From Bradyrhizobium liaoningense (GTDB lineage: Bacteria; Pseudomonadota; Alphaproteobacteria; Rhizobiales; Xanthobacteraceae), in contig NZ_JAFCJS010000002.1 of the NCBI RefSeq assembly GCF_018130825.1, positions 620,001-684,000 on the forward strand: a DNA stretch of 64,000 nt, read 5' to 3'. The translations under genes and the position numbers were made by a program. Below the pieces are notes generated by a model that was not told where the DNA came from, ran no database searches, and saw only the letters and a list, made by a program, of their open reading frames with translations. The stretch's first letter is position 1; each line of letters begins with the position of its first letter. Positions 34,046-42,402 of the stretch are shown here, one piece after another.

Positions 34046-34564
34046 ATGGCGACCGATCATATCCGATACGATGTGCTGGCCCGCGACGCGCTGCGCGGCG
34101 TGCTGCGGAAGGTGCTGACCGATGCCGCGGTCCATGGCCTGCCGGGCGAGCACCATTTCTTCATCACCTTCGTATCGAAGGCCGAGGGCGTGAAGCTGTC
34201 GCCGCGGCTGCTGGCGCAATATCCGGAGGAGATGACCATCATCCTCCAGCACCAGTTCTGGGATCTGACCGTGCTCGAAGACCGCTTCGAGGTCGGCCTG
34301 TCCTTCGGCGGCATTCCGGAACGGCTGGTGGTGCCGTTCAGCGCCATCAAGAGCTTCCTCGATCCCTCCGTGAAATTCGGCCTCCAGTTCGACACGTCCG
34401 ATGTCGCCGAGGTCGCGCCGGAGAATTTGCCGGCGGCCCCTGCCCCTTCGGCCGTCGCGGTGCCTGCCGCCGCCGCCGAGAAGGCGGAGACAGCGGAAGA
34501 GCCGACCCCGCCGAGCCAGGGCGGTGCCGAGGTCGTGCGGCTCGATCGTTTCCGCAAGAAATGA
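34046..34564 (+). CDS. sspB: SspB-family ClpXP adaptor (alpha type)
   Basis: A 172-residue alpha-type SspB. The folded domain covers about residues 5-115, with [16 protein letters not shown] and a [17 protein letters not shown] segment. A Pro/Ala-rich linker follows, and a C-terminal basic tail ending [10 protein letters not shown] corresponds to the ClpX-docking peptide. SspB tethers ssrA-tagged proteins to ClpXP. ATG at 34046 fits the domain start. The gene begins about 115 bp after the tmRNA, so tag and tag-adaptor are neighbours on the same strand. Confidence 0.9.
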   Translation: MATDHIRYDVLARDALRGVLRKVLTDAAVHGLPGEHHFFITFVSKAEGVKLSPRLLAQYPEEMTIILQHQFWDLTVLEDRFEVGLSFGGIPERLVVPFSAIKSFLDPSVKFGLQFDTSDVAEVAPENLPAAPAPSAVAVPAAAAEKAETAEEPTPPSQGGAEVVRLDRFRKK

Positions 34565-34664
34565 TCTAGGTTGGGCGCGGAGCCATCGCGCCCGCTCAAC
34601 TGCCTATATAGAAGAGCACATGAAGAGGCCGTGCGGCGTTTCGCGCGGCAAAATGGATGTGCTC

Positions 34665-36086
34665 ATGGCCAAAGCTTCCCGCTCGAAGACCGCTCGCCCC
34701 GCAACCCGCACCGAGACCGACAGCTTCGGTCCCATCGAAGTGCCCGCCGATCGCTATTGGGGGGCGCAGACCGAGCGGTCGCGCCAGAATTTTCGCATCG
34801 GCACCGACCGCATGCCGATCTCGCTCGTGCATGCGCTCGGCATGGTCAAGCTCGCGGCCGCACAGTCCAATCTCGAACTCGGCCTGCTCGACCAGCGCCG
34901 CGCCAATGCCATCATCCGCGCCGCACGCGAGGTGATCGAGGGCAAGCTGGACGACCATTTCCCCCTCGTTGTGTGGCAGACCGGCTCGGGCACGCAGAGC
35001 AACATGAACCTCAACGAGGTGATCGCCAACCGCGCCAATGAGCTGCTCGGCGGCGAGCTCGGCGCCAAGAAGCCGGTGCATCCCAACGATCACGTCAACA
35101 TGAGCCAGTCGTCGAACGACTCCTTCCCGACCGCGATGCACATCGCGGCCGCGAGCCGCATCAACGCCGATCTCGTCCCGGCCCTCGGCGAGCTGCTCCG
35201 AGCGCTGCGCAAGAAAGAAAAGGAGTTTTCGAAGATCGTGAAGATCGGCCGCACCCATACCCAGGATGCGACGCCGCTGACGCTCGGCCAGGAATTCTCC
35301 GGCTATGCCGCGCAGGTCGAAAGCGGCATCGCGCGGCTCAAGGTCGCGGTGAAGGATCTCTATCCGCTGGCGCAGGGCGGCACCGCGGTCGGCACCGGCC
35401 TCAACTCGAAGCCGCGCTTTGCGAAGCTGTTCGCAAAGCATGTCGCGGCGATTACGAAACTTCCCTTCACCAGCGCCGCCAACAAATTCGAGGCGCTGGC
35501 CTCGAACGATGCCTATGTGCTGGCGCACGGCGCCATCAATTCGGTCGCGACCGGCCTGTTCAAGATCGCCAACGACATCCGCCTGCTCGGATCGGGCCCG
35601 CGCTCGGGACTGGGCGAGCTGATCCTGCCGGAGAACGAGCCCGGCTCCTCGATCATGCCCGGCAAGGTCAATCCGACGCAGTGCGAGGCGATGACCATGG
35701 TGTGCTGCCAGGTGTTCGGCAATCACACCGCGATCACGGTCGCCGGCAGCCAGGGCCATTTCGAGCTCAACGTCTACAAGCCGGTGCTGGCCTACAACAT
35801 GCTGCACTCGATCCGCCTGATGGCGGATGCCGCGCGCTCCTTCACCGGGCATTGCGTCAACGGCATCCAAGCCGACGAAAAGCGCATCAGGGAGCTGATG
35901 GAGCGCTCGCTGATGCTGGTGACGGCGCTGGCCCCGAAGATCGGCTACGACAACGCCGCCAAGGTGGCCAAGACCGCCCATGCCAACGGCACCACGCTGA
36001 AGGAGGAGGCGCTGCGGCTCGGTTTCGTCTCGGCCGATGAATTCGACCGCCTGGTGCGCCCGGAGAAGATGACCAGCCCGGGCTAG
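34665..36086 (+). CDS. fumC: Class II fumarate hydratase
   Basis: A 473-residue FumC, normal length. The signature [17 protein letters not shown] is present near residue 325, with the active-site segments [28 protein letters not shown] and [17 protein letters not shown]. It interconverts fumarate and malate in the TCA cycle without an iron-sulfur cluster. ATG at 34665 gives an N-terminus like other rhizobial FumC; ATG at 34653 and 34620 are in frame. It lies 100 bp after sspB. Confidence 0.95.
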   Translation: MAKASRSKTARPATRTETDSFGPIEVPADRYWGAQTERSRQNFRIGTDRMPISLVHALGMVKLAAAQSNLELGLLDQRRANAIIRAAREVIEGKLDDHFPLVVWQTGSGTQSNMNLNEVIANRANELLGGELGAKKPVHPNDHVNMSQSSNDSFPTAMHIAAASRINADLVPALGELLRALRKKEKEFSKIVKIGRTHTQDATPLTLGQEFSGYAAQVESGIARLKVAVKDLYPLAQGGTAVGTGLNSKPRFAKLFAKHVAAITKLPFTSAANKFEALASNDAYVLAHGAINSVATGLFKIANDIRLLGSGPRSGLGELILPENEPGSSIMPGKVNPTQCEAMTMVCCQVFGNHTAITVAGSQGHFELNVYKPVLAYNMLHSIRLMADAARSFTGHCVNGIQADEKRIRELMERSLMLVTALAPKIGYDNAAKVAKTAHANGTTLKEEALRLGFVSADEFDRLVRPEKMTSPG

Positions 36087-36172
36087 ATTTCCAAATTCCG
36101 ATAGTCATCCGTAATGATACGGACGCTGGGCGCTCAGAAATATGCAGTTTTGGGGGCGGGATTTGATTACCG

Positions 36173-36186
36173 TCAATGTTCCGGCG
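36173..36186 (+). promoter_or_regulatory. FixK2/FNR-type box candidate upstream of the DUF4169 gene
   Basis: TTGATTACCGTCAA matches the TTG[A/C]-N6-[T/G]CAA pattern of the rhizobial FixK2 box. It lies 87 bp after fumC and 173 bp before the DUF4169 start, in a leader that also holds a GGCCC-GAA-GGGCC hairpin at 36243-36255. The distance to the gene is longer than at the other two boxes in this window, so confidence is modest. Confidence 0.35.
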
Positions 36187-36358
36187 GGGCGGCGTGTTAC
36201 GCAGCCCCACCGCCCGTGATGGGGCGAAATTCATCGTTTGATGGCCCGAAGGGCCGATTGACGAGGACAAGCGAATGAACATCAAGTCTTTTGGGGCGCA
36301 ATGCCGCCCCCTGAACATTTCATCCTGCCTGCCGAGGATCGAATGATGGAGACGCGGC

Positions 36359-36547
36359 ATGGGGAACGTCATCAACCTGAATCGTTTCAGGAAACGCGCC
36401 GAACGGGAAGCGTCGGCGAAACAGGCGGACGCCAACCGGGCGAAGTTCGGCCGCACCAAGGCGGAGCGGTCGGCGGAGGAGACGCGCGCGGACAAGGCGA
36501 CGACGCATCTGGACCAGCATCGGATCGATCGCGAGGAGCAGCCATGA
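36359..36547 (+). CDS. DUF4169 small basic protein
   Basis: A 62-residue, highly charged protein beginning MGNVINLNRFRKRAEREA, the conserved opening of DUF4169, and otherwise Lys/Arg/Glu-rich and probably helical. Function is unknown to me. It overlaps the next gene by 4 bp (ATGA), and pairing with a ribbon-helix-helix gene suggests they act together. An upstream 23-codon frame at 36275-36346 with a GAGGA ribosome-like site exists but is weakly supported. Confidence 0.8.
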   Translation: MGNVINLNRFRKRAEREASAKQADANRAKFGRTKAERSAEETRADKATTHLDQHRIDREEQP

Positions 36548-36795
36548 AGTCGCCCGTCGTGAAACGGTCGATCGTCGTCGCCGGCCACAAGACCAGCGTC
36601 AGCCTGGAAGAGGCGTTCTGGAACGGCATGAAGGAGATCTCGGGTCTGCGTAACATGACGCTGTCCGAGCTCGTCGGCGAGATCGACGGCAACCGCCAGC
36701 AGGGCAATCTGTCCTCGGCGATCCGCCTGTTCGTGCTCGACTACTTCAAGAGCCGGGCCATGGCCGTCCAGCCGGACAAGGTCCCGGCGCAATAG
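36544..36795 (+). CDS. Ribbon-helix-helix domain protein
   Basis: An 83-residue protein resembling the RHH_4 family. The sequence VVKRSIVVAGHKTSVSLEEAFW gives the beta strand and first helix, and LSELVGEIDGNRQQGNLSSAIRLFVLDYF gives the later helices. RHH proteins usually bind DNA as dimers through the paired strand. Its start is inside the stop of the DUF4169 gene, indicating coupled synthesis, in the style of a two-protein module. Targets are unknown. Confidence 0.8.
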   Translation: MKSPVVKRSIVVAGHKTSVSLEEAFWNGMKEISGLRNMTLSELVGEIDGNRQQGNLSSAIRLFVLDYFKSRAMAVQPDKVPAQ

Positions 36796-36830
36796 CCGCG
36801 GGGGCCTGTTTTCCGACGCGACCCGGGCGC

Positions 36831-36859
36831 CTGCACTTTAAAATCACTCTAAGGTGCAG
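36831..36859 (+). promoter_or_regulatory. Palindrome in the feoA promoter region
   Basis: CTGCACTTTA (36831-36840) and TAAGGTGCAG (36850-36859) are inverted complements at 9 of 10 positions around a 9-bp centre. The centre is 68 bp upstream of the feoA ATG. Its inner part, TTTAAAATCACTCTAAG, loosely resembles the iron control element bound by Irr/RirA-type regulators, but the match is poor. It could be an operator or an RNA hairpin. Confidence 0.45.
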
Positions 36860-36887
36860 TTTCGGCCGCTGCGCGCGCTTGACCTCA

Positions 36888-36914
36888 ATGCCCTGCGTTG
36901 AAAATACAGGGCAT
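36888..36914 (+). promoter_or_regulatory. Hairpin covering the feoA translation start
   Basis: ATGCCCTG (36888-36895) and CAGGGCAT (36907-36914) form an 8-bp perfect stem with an 11-nt loop. The second arm includes the AGGG ribosome-like bases and the first two bases of the feoA ATG, so the folded RNA would hide the start site. Confidence 0.6.
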
Positions 36915-37188
36915 GACCGACCATGATGATACGCGCCCGCTTATGCCGCTGGGTCTGGCCCTGCGCGGCTATACCGGCGTCATTCAGCACCTTTCCACCA
37001 AGGATACGGGCTCGGCGCTTTCGGACATCGAGCTCGAGAGCCGCCTGATCGAGCTCGGCTTCGTCGAGGGGGCCCGGGTCGAGGTCCTGCACGAGGGGCT
37101 GGTGGGGCGCGACCCGATCGCGGTCAGGGTCGACAGCATCACGATCGCGGTCCGCCGGCGCGAAGCCATGGCCATCATCGTCGCCTGA
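36913..37188 (+). CDS. feoA: FeoA, ferrous iron transport accessory protein
   Basis: A 91-residue FeoA. The SH3-like domain has SRLIELGFVEGARVEVLHEG and ends DSITIAVRRREAMAIIVA. ATG at 36913 is preferred over an in-frame TTG at 36898, although the start lies in a hairpin. FeoA is a cytoplasmic partner needed for Fe(II) uptake by FeoB, encoded 37 bp downstream. The pair is expected to be iron-regulated. Confidence 0.92.
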   Translation: MTDHDDTRPLMPLGLALRGYTGVIQHLSTKDTGSALSDIELESRLIELGFVEGARVEVLHEGLVGRDPIAVRVDSITIAVRRREAMAIIVA

Positions 37189-37225
37189 ACAGCGACCGGA
37201 TAACTGCCCCCAGGCCTTTGATCCC

Positions 37226-39097
37226 ATGGAAGCACCCCTGCTGCATCTCGCCCTGGTCGGCACGCCCAACAGCGGCAAGACCTCGCTGTTCAATGCCCTG
37301 ACCGGCAGCCGGCAGAAGGTCGCGAACTATCCGGGCGTCACCGTCGAGCGCAAGGAAGGCTTCTTCGTCACCCCGCTCGGCCGCCAGGTCTCCGTGGTCG
37401 ACCTGCCCGGCACCTATTCGCTGCGCGGCCGCAGCCCGGACGAGGAGATCACCCGCGACTTCGTGCTCGGCAAGGCCTCCGGCGAGACCGTGCCCGATCT
37501 CGTGCTGTGCGTCGCCGATTCCACCAATCTGCGCCTGACCATCCGCCTGCTGCTGGAGCTGAAGCGCACCGGGCGGCCGATGATCCTCGTTCTGAACATG
37601 TTCGACATCGCCACCCGCCGTGGCATCACTGTCGATGTCGAGCGGCTCGCCAAGGAGCTCGGCGTGCCCGTGGTGACCTCGATCGCGGTGCGCAAGGGCG
37701 GCACGGCCGACCTGCTGGCGCTGACCGACGAGATTTCCGCAAAGCTCGCTGCCGAGCCGCAGGAGAACAGCTGGCGCGCGCTCGGCGTCTCCGAGCTGCG
37801 CGCCACCCAGCGCGAGGCCGACCGCATCATCGCCGATTGCGTCAGCCTGCCTGCCAGGCCCGACACCTGGACCGCGCGGATCGACGCCGTCGTGCTGCAT
37901 CCCGTCGGCGGCCTGATCGTGCTGGCGCTGATCCTGTTCGTGATGTTCCAGGCGGTGTTCGCCTGGGCGCAGCCGGCGATGGACCTGCTCAAGTCAGGCT
38001 TCGACGCGCTCGGCGAGCTCGTGAAAGCCAGCCTGCCCGACGGCCTGCTCCAGAGCTTCCTTCAGGACGGCGTGATCTCCGGCGTCGGCAGCGTCATCGT
38101 GTTCCTGCCGCAGATCATCCTCATCTTCCTGTTCATCCTGCTGCTGGAAGATTTCGGGTACATGGCGCGCGCCGCGTTCCTGATGGACCGCATCATGGGC
38201 GGCGCCGGCCTGCACGGCCGCGCCTTCATTCCGCTGCTGTCGAGCTTTGCCTGCGCCATTCCCGGCATCATGGCGACGCGCGTGATCGACAACAAGCGCG
38301 ACCGGCTGACCACGATCCTGATCGCGCCGCTGATGACCTGCTCGGCGCGCATCCCGGTCTACACGCTGATCATCTCGGCCTTCATCCCTGCGAAGGACGT
38401 CTGGGGCTTCATCAACCTGCAAGGCCTCGTGATGTTCGGCCTCTACGCGGCCGGCATCGTCAGCGCGCTTGCCGTCTCGTTCGTGATCAAGTTCTTCATG
38501 ATCCGCGACTACGCGCCGGCGCCGTTCATGCTGGAGCTGCCGGACTACAAGATGCCCAGGCTGAAATCGATCGCGATCGGCATCTACACCCGCGCCAAGA
38601 TGTTTTTGCAGCGCGCCGGCACCACCATCTTCTCGATGATGGTGCTGATCTGGTTCCTGGCCTCGTTCCCGCAGCCGCCGGCGGGCAGCACCGAGCCTGC
38701 GATCGACTTCAGCCTCGCCGCCATCATCGGCAAGGCGCTCGAGCCGCTGCTCGCCCCTGTCGGATTCAAGTGGCAGATCGCGGTCGCGCTGATCCCGGGC
38801 ATGGCCGCCCGCGAGGTCGCGGTCGCCGCGCTCGGCACCGTCTACGCGATCGAAGGCGGCAAGGAAGCGGCCGAGCAGATCGGCCAGGTGCTGGCGACGA
38901 AATGGTCGCTCGCAACCGCCCTGTCGATGCTGGCCTGGTACATCTTCGCTCCCCAATGCGCCTCGACGCTCGCCGTGATCCGGCGCGAGACCGGAAGCTG
39001 GGGATGGATGGCGGCAACCTTCTTCTACATGCTGGTGCTGGCCTATGCGGCGAGCCTCGTGACGTACAACGTCGCGGTGGCGCTGGGCGCGGGCTAG
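37226..39097 (+). CDS. feoB: FeoB, ferrous iron transporter
   Basis: A 623-residue FeoB, shorter than the roughly 770-residue enterobacterial form. The N-terminal G domain has G1 GTPNSGKTS (residues 12-20), the switch region NYPGVTVERKEG, G3 VVDLPGTYSL and G4 NMFD. A helical spacer domain follows, then about eight membrane segments with the two Gate motifs, including FACAIPGIMATRVI and TCSARIPVYTLI. The conserved cysteine of each gate is present. The C-terminal cytoplasmic extension of the E. coli protein is absent. It imports Fe(II) across the inner membrane. Confidence 0.95.
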   Translation: MEAPLLHLALVGTPNSGKTSLFNALTGSRQKVANYPGVTVERKEGFFVTPLGRQVSVVDLPGTYSLRGRSPDEEITRDFVLGKASGETVPDLVLCVADSTNLRLTIRLLLELKRTGRPMILVLNMFDIATRRGITVDVERLAKELGVPVVTSIAVRKGGTADLLALTDEISAKLAAEPQENSWRALGVSELRATQREADRIIADCVSLPARPDTWTARIDAVVLHPVGGLIVLALILFVMFQAVFAWAQPAMDLLKSGFDALGELVKASLPDGLLQSFLQDGVISGVGSVIVFLPQIILIFLFILLLEDFGYMARAAFLMDRIMGGAGLHGRAFIPLLSSFACAIPGIMATRVIDNKRDRLTTILIAPLMTCSARIPVYTLIISAFIPAKDVWGFINLQGLVMFGLYAAGIVSALAVSFVIKFFMIRDYAPAPFMLELPDYKMPRLKSIAIGIYTRAKMFLQRAGTTIFSMMVLIWFLASFPQPPAGSTEPAIDFSLAAIIGKALEPLLAPVGFKWQIAVALIPGMAAREVAVAALGTVYAIEGGKEAAEQIGQVLATKWSLATALSMLAWYIFAPQCASTLAVIRRETGSWGWMAATFFYMLVLAYAASLVTYNVAVALGAG

Positions 39098-39180
39098 CCC
39101 CTCTCAAAACTCAAACTGCGAAAACAACCCCATGCACAGTAGGCGGGGGGTTGTGAAATCAACGGCTTACGGATGTGCCA

Positions 39181-39275
39181 GTCCGTAGCCCGGATGGAGC
39201 GCAGCGAAATCCGGGAATCTTGCCCAAAGCGCCACCGGACCCGGATTACGCTTACGCTCCATCCGGGCTACGGAC
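39181..39275. repeat. Palindromic repeat, 21-bp perfect arms
   Basis: The arms at 39181-39201 and 39255-39275 are perfect inverted complements (starting GTCCGTAGCCCGGATGGAGC). The interior contains a smaller ATCCGGG/CCCGGAT pairing. It lies in the convergent 253-bp gap between feoB and the HxlR gene and has no coding content. Confidence 0.85.
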
Positions 39276-39350
39276 CGCCCCGGTTGTGCCGTCGGGCAAA
39301 ACACTGGCATGATGGCAACATCGACCTGCGTTCGCATCCGCGCGCACCAG

Positions 39351-39731
39351 TCAATTGCGCCTGGCCTTGCGGCCCCGCCCACTCGCTTTCGCCGGCACGC
39401 TCTTTCCATACTTCGTCCACCACGCCGTCAGGGCCTCCATGGTCGGGCCGAGCCCCCGCGCCTTTTCGGTGATCTCGTATTCGACCCTGAGCGGTACTTC
39501 CGCGAACACGGTGCGCAGCACCAGGCCGTCCGCCTCGAGCTCGCGCAGCTGCGCGGTCAGCATGTGCTGCGTGATGCCGGGGATCGCCTTGCGCAGCTCG
39601 CCGAAGCGGTAGACCCGCTGGTTGAGCAGCCACATGATCTCGAGCTTCCACTTGCCCGAGAGCAATGCGAAGGCACGCCGCATCTCCTCGTGCATGTTGA
39701 GCGCCTTATCGGCCATGGTCTGGTTTTCCAT
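39351..39731 (-). CDS. HxlR-family transcriptional regulator
   Basis: A 126-residue winged-helix regulator. The HxlR pattern ALLSGKWKLEIMWLLNQRVYRFGELRKAIPGITQHMLTAQLRELEADGLV covers residues 22-72. It lacks the conserved N-terminal cysteine seen in redox-sensing YodB/HypR members. A basic tail ends the protein. It is divergent from a DoxX-like gene 154 bp away, the usual genetic arrangement for HxlR regulators and their targets. Confidence 0.9.
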   Translation of the reverse strand: MENQTMADKALNMHEEMRRAFALLSGKWKLEIMWLLNQRVYRFGELRKAIPGITQHMLTAQLRELEADGLVLRTVFAEVPLRVEYEITEKARGLGPTMEALTAWWTKYGKSVPAKASGRGRKARRN

Positions 39732-39885
39732 ACTTAGCGCGGATTATTCATCCTACTTGCGCAATCCGGTCTTGCTTAGCATTTTCGATGCGTGATGCAG
39801 ACGCACCGATGCAGGTTGCGCATCCACACGAAACCAACGCGACGAAGGAGAGGTTGCCGCGTTCAGCGGCGATCAACGAGACCTC

Positions 39886-40275
39886 ATGGCTGCCATCTAC
39901 ACCTACTGGATCAGCACGGCGCTGCTGTGCCTGCTGTATCTGACCTCTGCCTACATGTACCTCACGAGGGGAGACTGGGTCCGGCAGGCGCTGGCCGAAC
40001 TCGGCTATCCCGCCTATCTCGTGCCGGGCATGATCGTGGTGAAAGTGCTGGGCCCGGCGGCGATCCTGCTGCGCGCCAGCGTCGCGCTCAGCGATCTCGC
40101 CTATGCCGGCATCTTGTTTCACCTGCTGCTGGCGGGCCTTGCCTATCTCGGCGTCAGGAGGTCCGGCGGTGCAGTGCCCGCAATCGTGGGCCTCGTGCTG
40201 CTAGCCGCCTCGTTCGTCACCCAGAACGCCGCGCGGGAGATCCCCTCGCCTTACGCGCAAACAATGATGTTGTGA
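39886..40275 (+). CDS. DoxX-like membrane protein
   Basis: A 129-residue protein with four hydrophobic segments and the DoxX-like pattern LYLTSAYMYLTRGDWVRQALAELGYPAYLV. DoxX-family proteins are small quinone-associated or stress-linked membrane proteins whose activity is not well defined. Its divergence from the HxlR gene suggests HxlR controls it. Confidence 0.82.
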   Translation: MAAIYTYWISTALLCLLYLTSAYMYLTRGDWVRQALAELGYPAYLVPGMIVVKVLGPAAILLRASVALSDLAYAGILFHLLLAGLAYLGVRRSGGAVPAIVGLVLLAASFVTQNAAREIPSPYAQTMML

Positions 40276-40331
40276 TCTTGTCGCCCGGAGGAACCAACGG
40301 ATCCCTGCGATCCATTCGGAATTGCGCTCCA

Positions 40332-40345
40332 TTGATTTCGGTCAA
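40332..40345 (+). promoter_or_regulatory. FixK2-type box candidate upstream of a Tyr/Gly-rich secreted protein
   Basis: TTGATTTCGGTCAA matches TTG[A/C]-N6-[T/G]CAA with TTGA and TCAA half-sites. Its centre is 64.5 bp upstream of the ATG at 40403, the same distance as the box at 58289-58302 from the ATG at 58360. Activation from a box near -40 would place the transcript start about 24 bp before the ATG. Confidence 0.5.
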
Positions 40346-40402
40346 TGGCAGGGCTGATCGGCATGTCACGTTTTCTCGTCGTCCTGCAAAGGGAGAGAGC
40401 AC

Positions 40403-40693
40403 ATGACTGGACATGCCAAGCTGCTTGGACTGTTCGTAACCGCCGTGCTGTTCACGGCAACGCCCCTGTCGTTCCGCTACTCGCCGGTGGATGCGCTGAC
40501 CGTGTCCGCTGACACGGCCGAAGCCCGCGTCGGGCGTCCCCTTACGCCCGGAAGCGTTGCCGGTGTCAATCGCAGGGTCCATCGGCGGGCCTATTACGGT
40601 GCGGCAGCGGCGGGAGCCGCAGCCTATGGCGCCTATGGGGCCTATGGCTATCGCCGGGCTTGTGGATATTACCCCTATCCGCCCTGCTATTGA
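40403..40693 (+). CDS. Small secreted Ala/Tyr/Gly-rich protein
   Basis: A 96-residue protein with a hydrophobic N-terminal segment (residues 8-25) that could be a signal peptide or anchor. A middle part VGRPLTPGSVAGVNRRVHRR follows, and the tail is dominated by Ala, Tyr and Gly (AYGAYGAYGYRR) and ends PYPPCY. Similar small tyrosine-rich exported proteins are common in Bradyrhizobium and have no known role. GGGAGAG lies 5-11 bp before the ATG. It is preceded by a FixK2-type box and followed by a terminator shared with the opposite gene. Confidence 0.75.
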   Translation: MTGHAKLLGLFVTAVLFTATPLSFRYSPVDALTVSADTAEARVGRPLTPGSVAGVNRRVHRRAYYGAAAAGAAAYGAYGAYGYRRACGYYPYPPCY

Positions 40694-40735
40694 GGGCACG
40701 CGATCGCATCCTCGCGTTTTTCTTGGCTCCCCATG

Positions 40736-40762
40736 AAAAAGGCCCCGGTCGATGCCGGGGCC
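40736..40762 (-). terminator. Intrinsic terminator of the outer membrane protein gene
   Basis: GGCCCCGG (40741-40748) pairs with CCGGGGCC (40755-40762) around a 6-nt loop. On the minus strand the stem is followed by five U residues. It lies 25 bp after the stop of the outer membrane protein gene. Confidence 0.9.
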
Positions 40763-40786
40763 TGAGTTCACTGGAGAGGCTTTGGT

Positions 40787-41548
40787 TCAATAGCGCGCCG
40801 TGACCGGCGCACCGTAGCCACCGAAGCGGTAGTTCACCCGAAGCGTGACCATGTCGATGTCCTGGCTGACTCCGCTGCCCGTGAGGATAGATCCATTGGG
40901 GGTGACCACGCCGGCTGCGAAGGTCCTGTTGTCACGCCCCATCCAGAGATGGTCGTACTCGATACCGAACGACCAGTTCGGCGTGAATCCATATTCCCAA
41001 CCGACACCCAGGGCACCGCCCCAGCGCGTGTGACCTGCCGAGGCGAGGCCGACGCCGGTGACGTTGTTGAAGACGTCGAAGCGATTGCGCGTCACGGCGG
41101 CGCCGCCCTTCAGGTAGAACAGCGAGGCGTTCCAGGCCCAACCGACCTGGGCCGTGAAGAGTCCAATGGCATCTGTCTTGCCCGTGGTCGAGATCAACGG
41201 ATCGATCAGGGTGACGCGCGTGTGCTTGATATCGGCCCAATCGCCCTGTGCTTCCAGGCCGAGCACAAACTGATTGGTCTGCCAGCGGTACCCGATCTGT
41301 CCGCCAACGAGGCCTCCGGAGCGATCGGCGCAACCACTTGCGAATGTCCCTGTGGGCGTCAGAAAATCCACGCAGCCATGGCTCTGCCCCCAGCCTCCAT
41401 TGGCGCCGATGTAAAACCCGGTCCAGTTGTAGACCGCCACCACCGGCACCGGCGGTGGTGCCGCCTTGACGGCCATGTCGGCCGCCATGGCCGGAGCCGC
41501 CATACTCAGCGCCGCGAAGCCGATCGCCGCGATCGAAAGCTTATTCAT
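40787..41548 (-). CDS. Omp25/Omp31-type outer membrane beta-barrel protein
   Basis: A 253-residue protein from ATG at 41548. The signal peptide ends PAMAAD (residue 22). A short Pro-rich segment and the family hallmark VYNWTGFYIGANGGWG follow, then alternating beta strands, and the C-terminus is RVNYRFGG plus a few residues. This is the Omp25/Omp31/RopB porin-like family that is abundant in rhizobial outer membranes. A terminator follows the gene. The role is structural or permeability-related; no specific substrate is indicated. Confidence 0.9.
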   Translation of the reverse strand: MNKLSIAAIGFAALSMAAPAMAADMAVKAAPPPVPVVAVYNWTGFYIGANGGWGQSHGCVDFLTPTGTFASGCADRSGGLVGGQIGYRWQTNQFVLGLEAQGDWADIKHTRVTLIDPLISTTGKTDAIGLFTAQVGWAWNASLFYLKGGAAVTRNRFDVFNNVTGVGLASAGHTRWGGALGVGWEYGFTPNWSFGIEYDHLWMGRDNRTFAAGVVTPNGSILTGSGVSQDIDMVTLRVNYRFGGYGAPVTARY

Positions 41549-41710
41549 CGTCTCATCCCCTTTGCTCAAATCTCGTTCGTTAGAAACAAGCCCTTATGTA
41601 GGCTGGCGTGCATAAGTGCTGCGAACCATCTGAAGTTTACGCGCGAGGGGATTCCTGGCCCGTACCAAAATGGCAACACTCCGGCCCCATCGCTATGCAC
41701 GGAAAGGTGC

Positions 41711-41977
41711 TTAGTCGTCATCTGAAGCGCCGGGTGCAGCGGCGCTGTCCTGTTCGTCGGCAAGCCAGGCGTTGATGCCGGAGGACGGGATCAGCCGCTT
41801 CGGGAGGTGGGGGTTGATCGTGCCTGCAAAGACGGAAAGTCCCTCATCGCGCTTGGCGCGCGCAAACAGCTTCGCCTCATGCTCAGTCGCGAAGGTCTTC
41901 GTCTCACGCGGACTGCGTTGTCTCGGCAGAATGCCTCGCTGTCGCACTTCGAAGGTGACGTACCAGGTCGGAATCAT
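41711..41977 (-). CDS. Small hypothetical protein
   Basis: 88 residues from ATG at 41977; the frame is open further upstream, with another ATG near 42031. The segment SPRETKTFATEHEAKLFARAKRDEG followed by FAGTINPHLPKRLIPSS resembles a recurrent rhizobial family of unknown function, which is why it is kept. No signal peptide or membrane segment. The acidic C-terminus ends in three Asp. The neighbouring DNA carries a decayed gene and repeats, so the locus is unstable. Confidence 0.5.
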   Translation of the reverse strand: MIPTWYVTFEVRQRGILPRQRSPRETKTFATEHEAKLFARAKRDEGLSVFAGTINPHLPKRLIPSSGINAWLADEQDSAAAPGASDDD

Positions 41978-42191
41978 TGCGCACACACCAACATGCCAGC
42001 AACCCCTGAGGTCGCGTTGTGGTGTGGCCATGATTCCGCGTGCTTGATTCAGATCAAGCTGCCACTGGGCCACTTTCATGCGAGCGCCAGACGCGCCGGG
42101 ATGCGAGCCGGGCGTCGGTTGACCCGCCGGGCAGACCGGCACGATGGCATCATCAAGATCGCGACCGGCTCCCAGGCGACGAACTGTTTCC

Positions 42192-42385
42192 ATGGATCAT
42201 TCCAGCGCCGACAGACCGACCGCCGAGCGACTGCGCCAAAACCACCTCGCCGACCTCGTCGCGCTGCATCTCGATACCGAAGTGTCACGCTATCTTGGTG
42301 GCGTGCGCTCGGCGAAGGCGACGAAGACCTGTCTCGAAACATGGCCCATTGGGACCAGCACGGTTTCGGCCTCTGGGTGCTGCGC
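42192..42385 (+). pseudogene. Truncated, frameshifted GNAT acetyltransferase copy
   Basis: From the ATG at 42192 the translation (starting MDHSSADRPTAERL) closely follows the intact GNAT gene at 44818-45315. The similarity includes EVSRYLGGVRSA and continues at DNA level to about 42385. Relative to the intact gene, 4 bases are missing at about 42337, which shifts the frame. Similarity then stops abruptly, about two thirds of the gene being absent, and a palindromic repeat begins within about 20 bp. This is a broken paralogue, not a functional gene. Confidence 0.85.
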
Positions 42386-42402
42386 ATCTTCGTAGGAGCG
42401 AA

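Noticed and set aside
42144..42395. 83-codon plus-strand frame as a functional gene
   Set aside because: It contains the shifted remains of the GNAT copy; after the 4-base deletion the translation loses all similarity.
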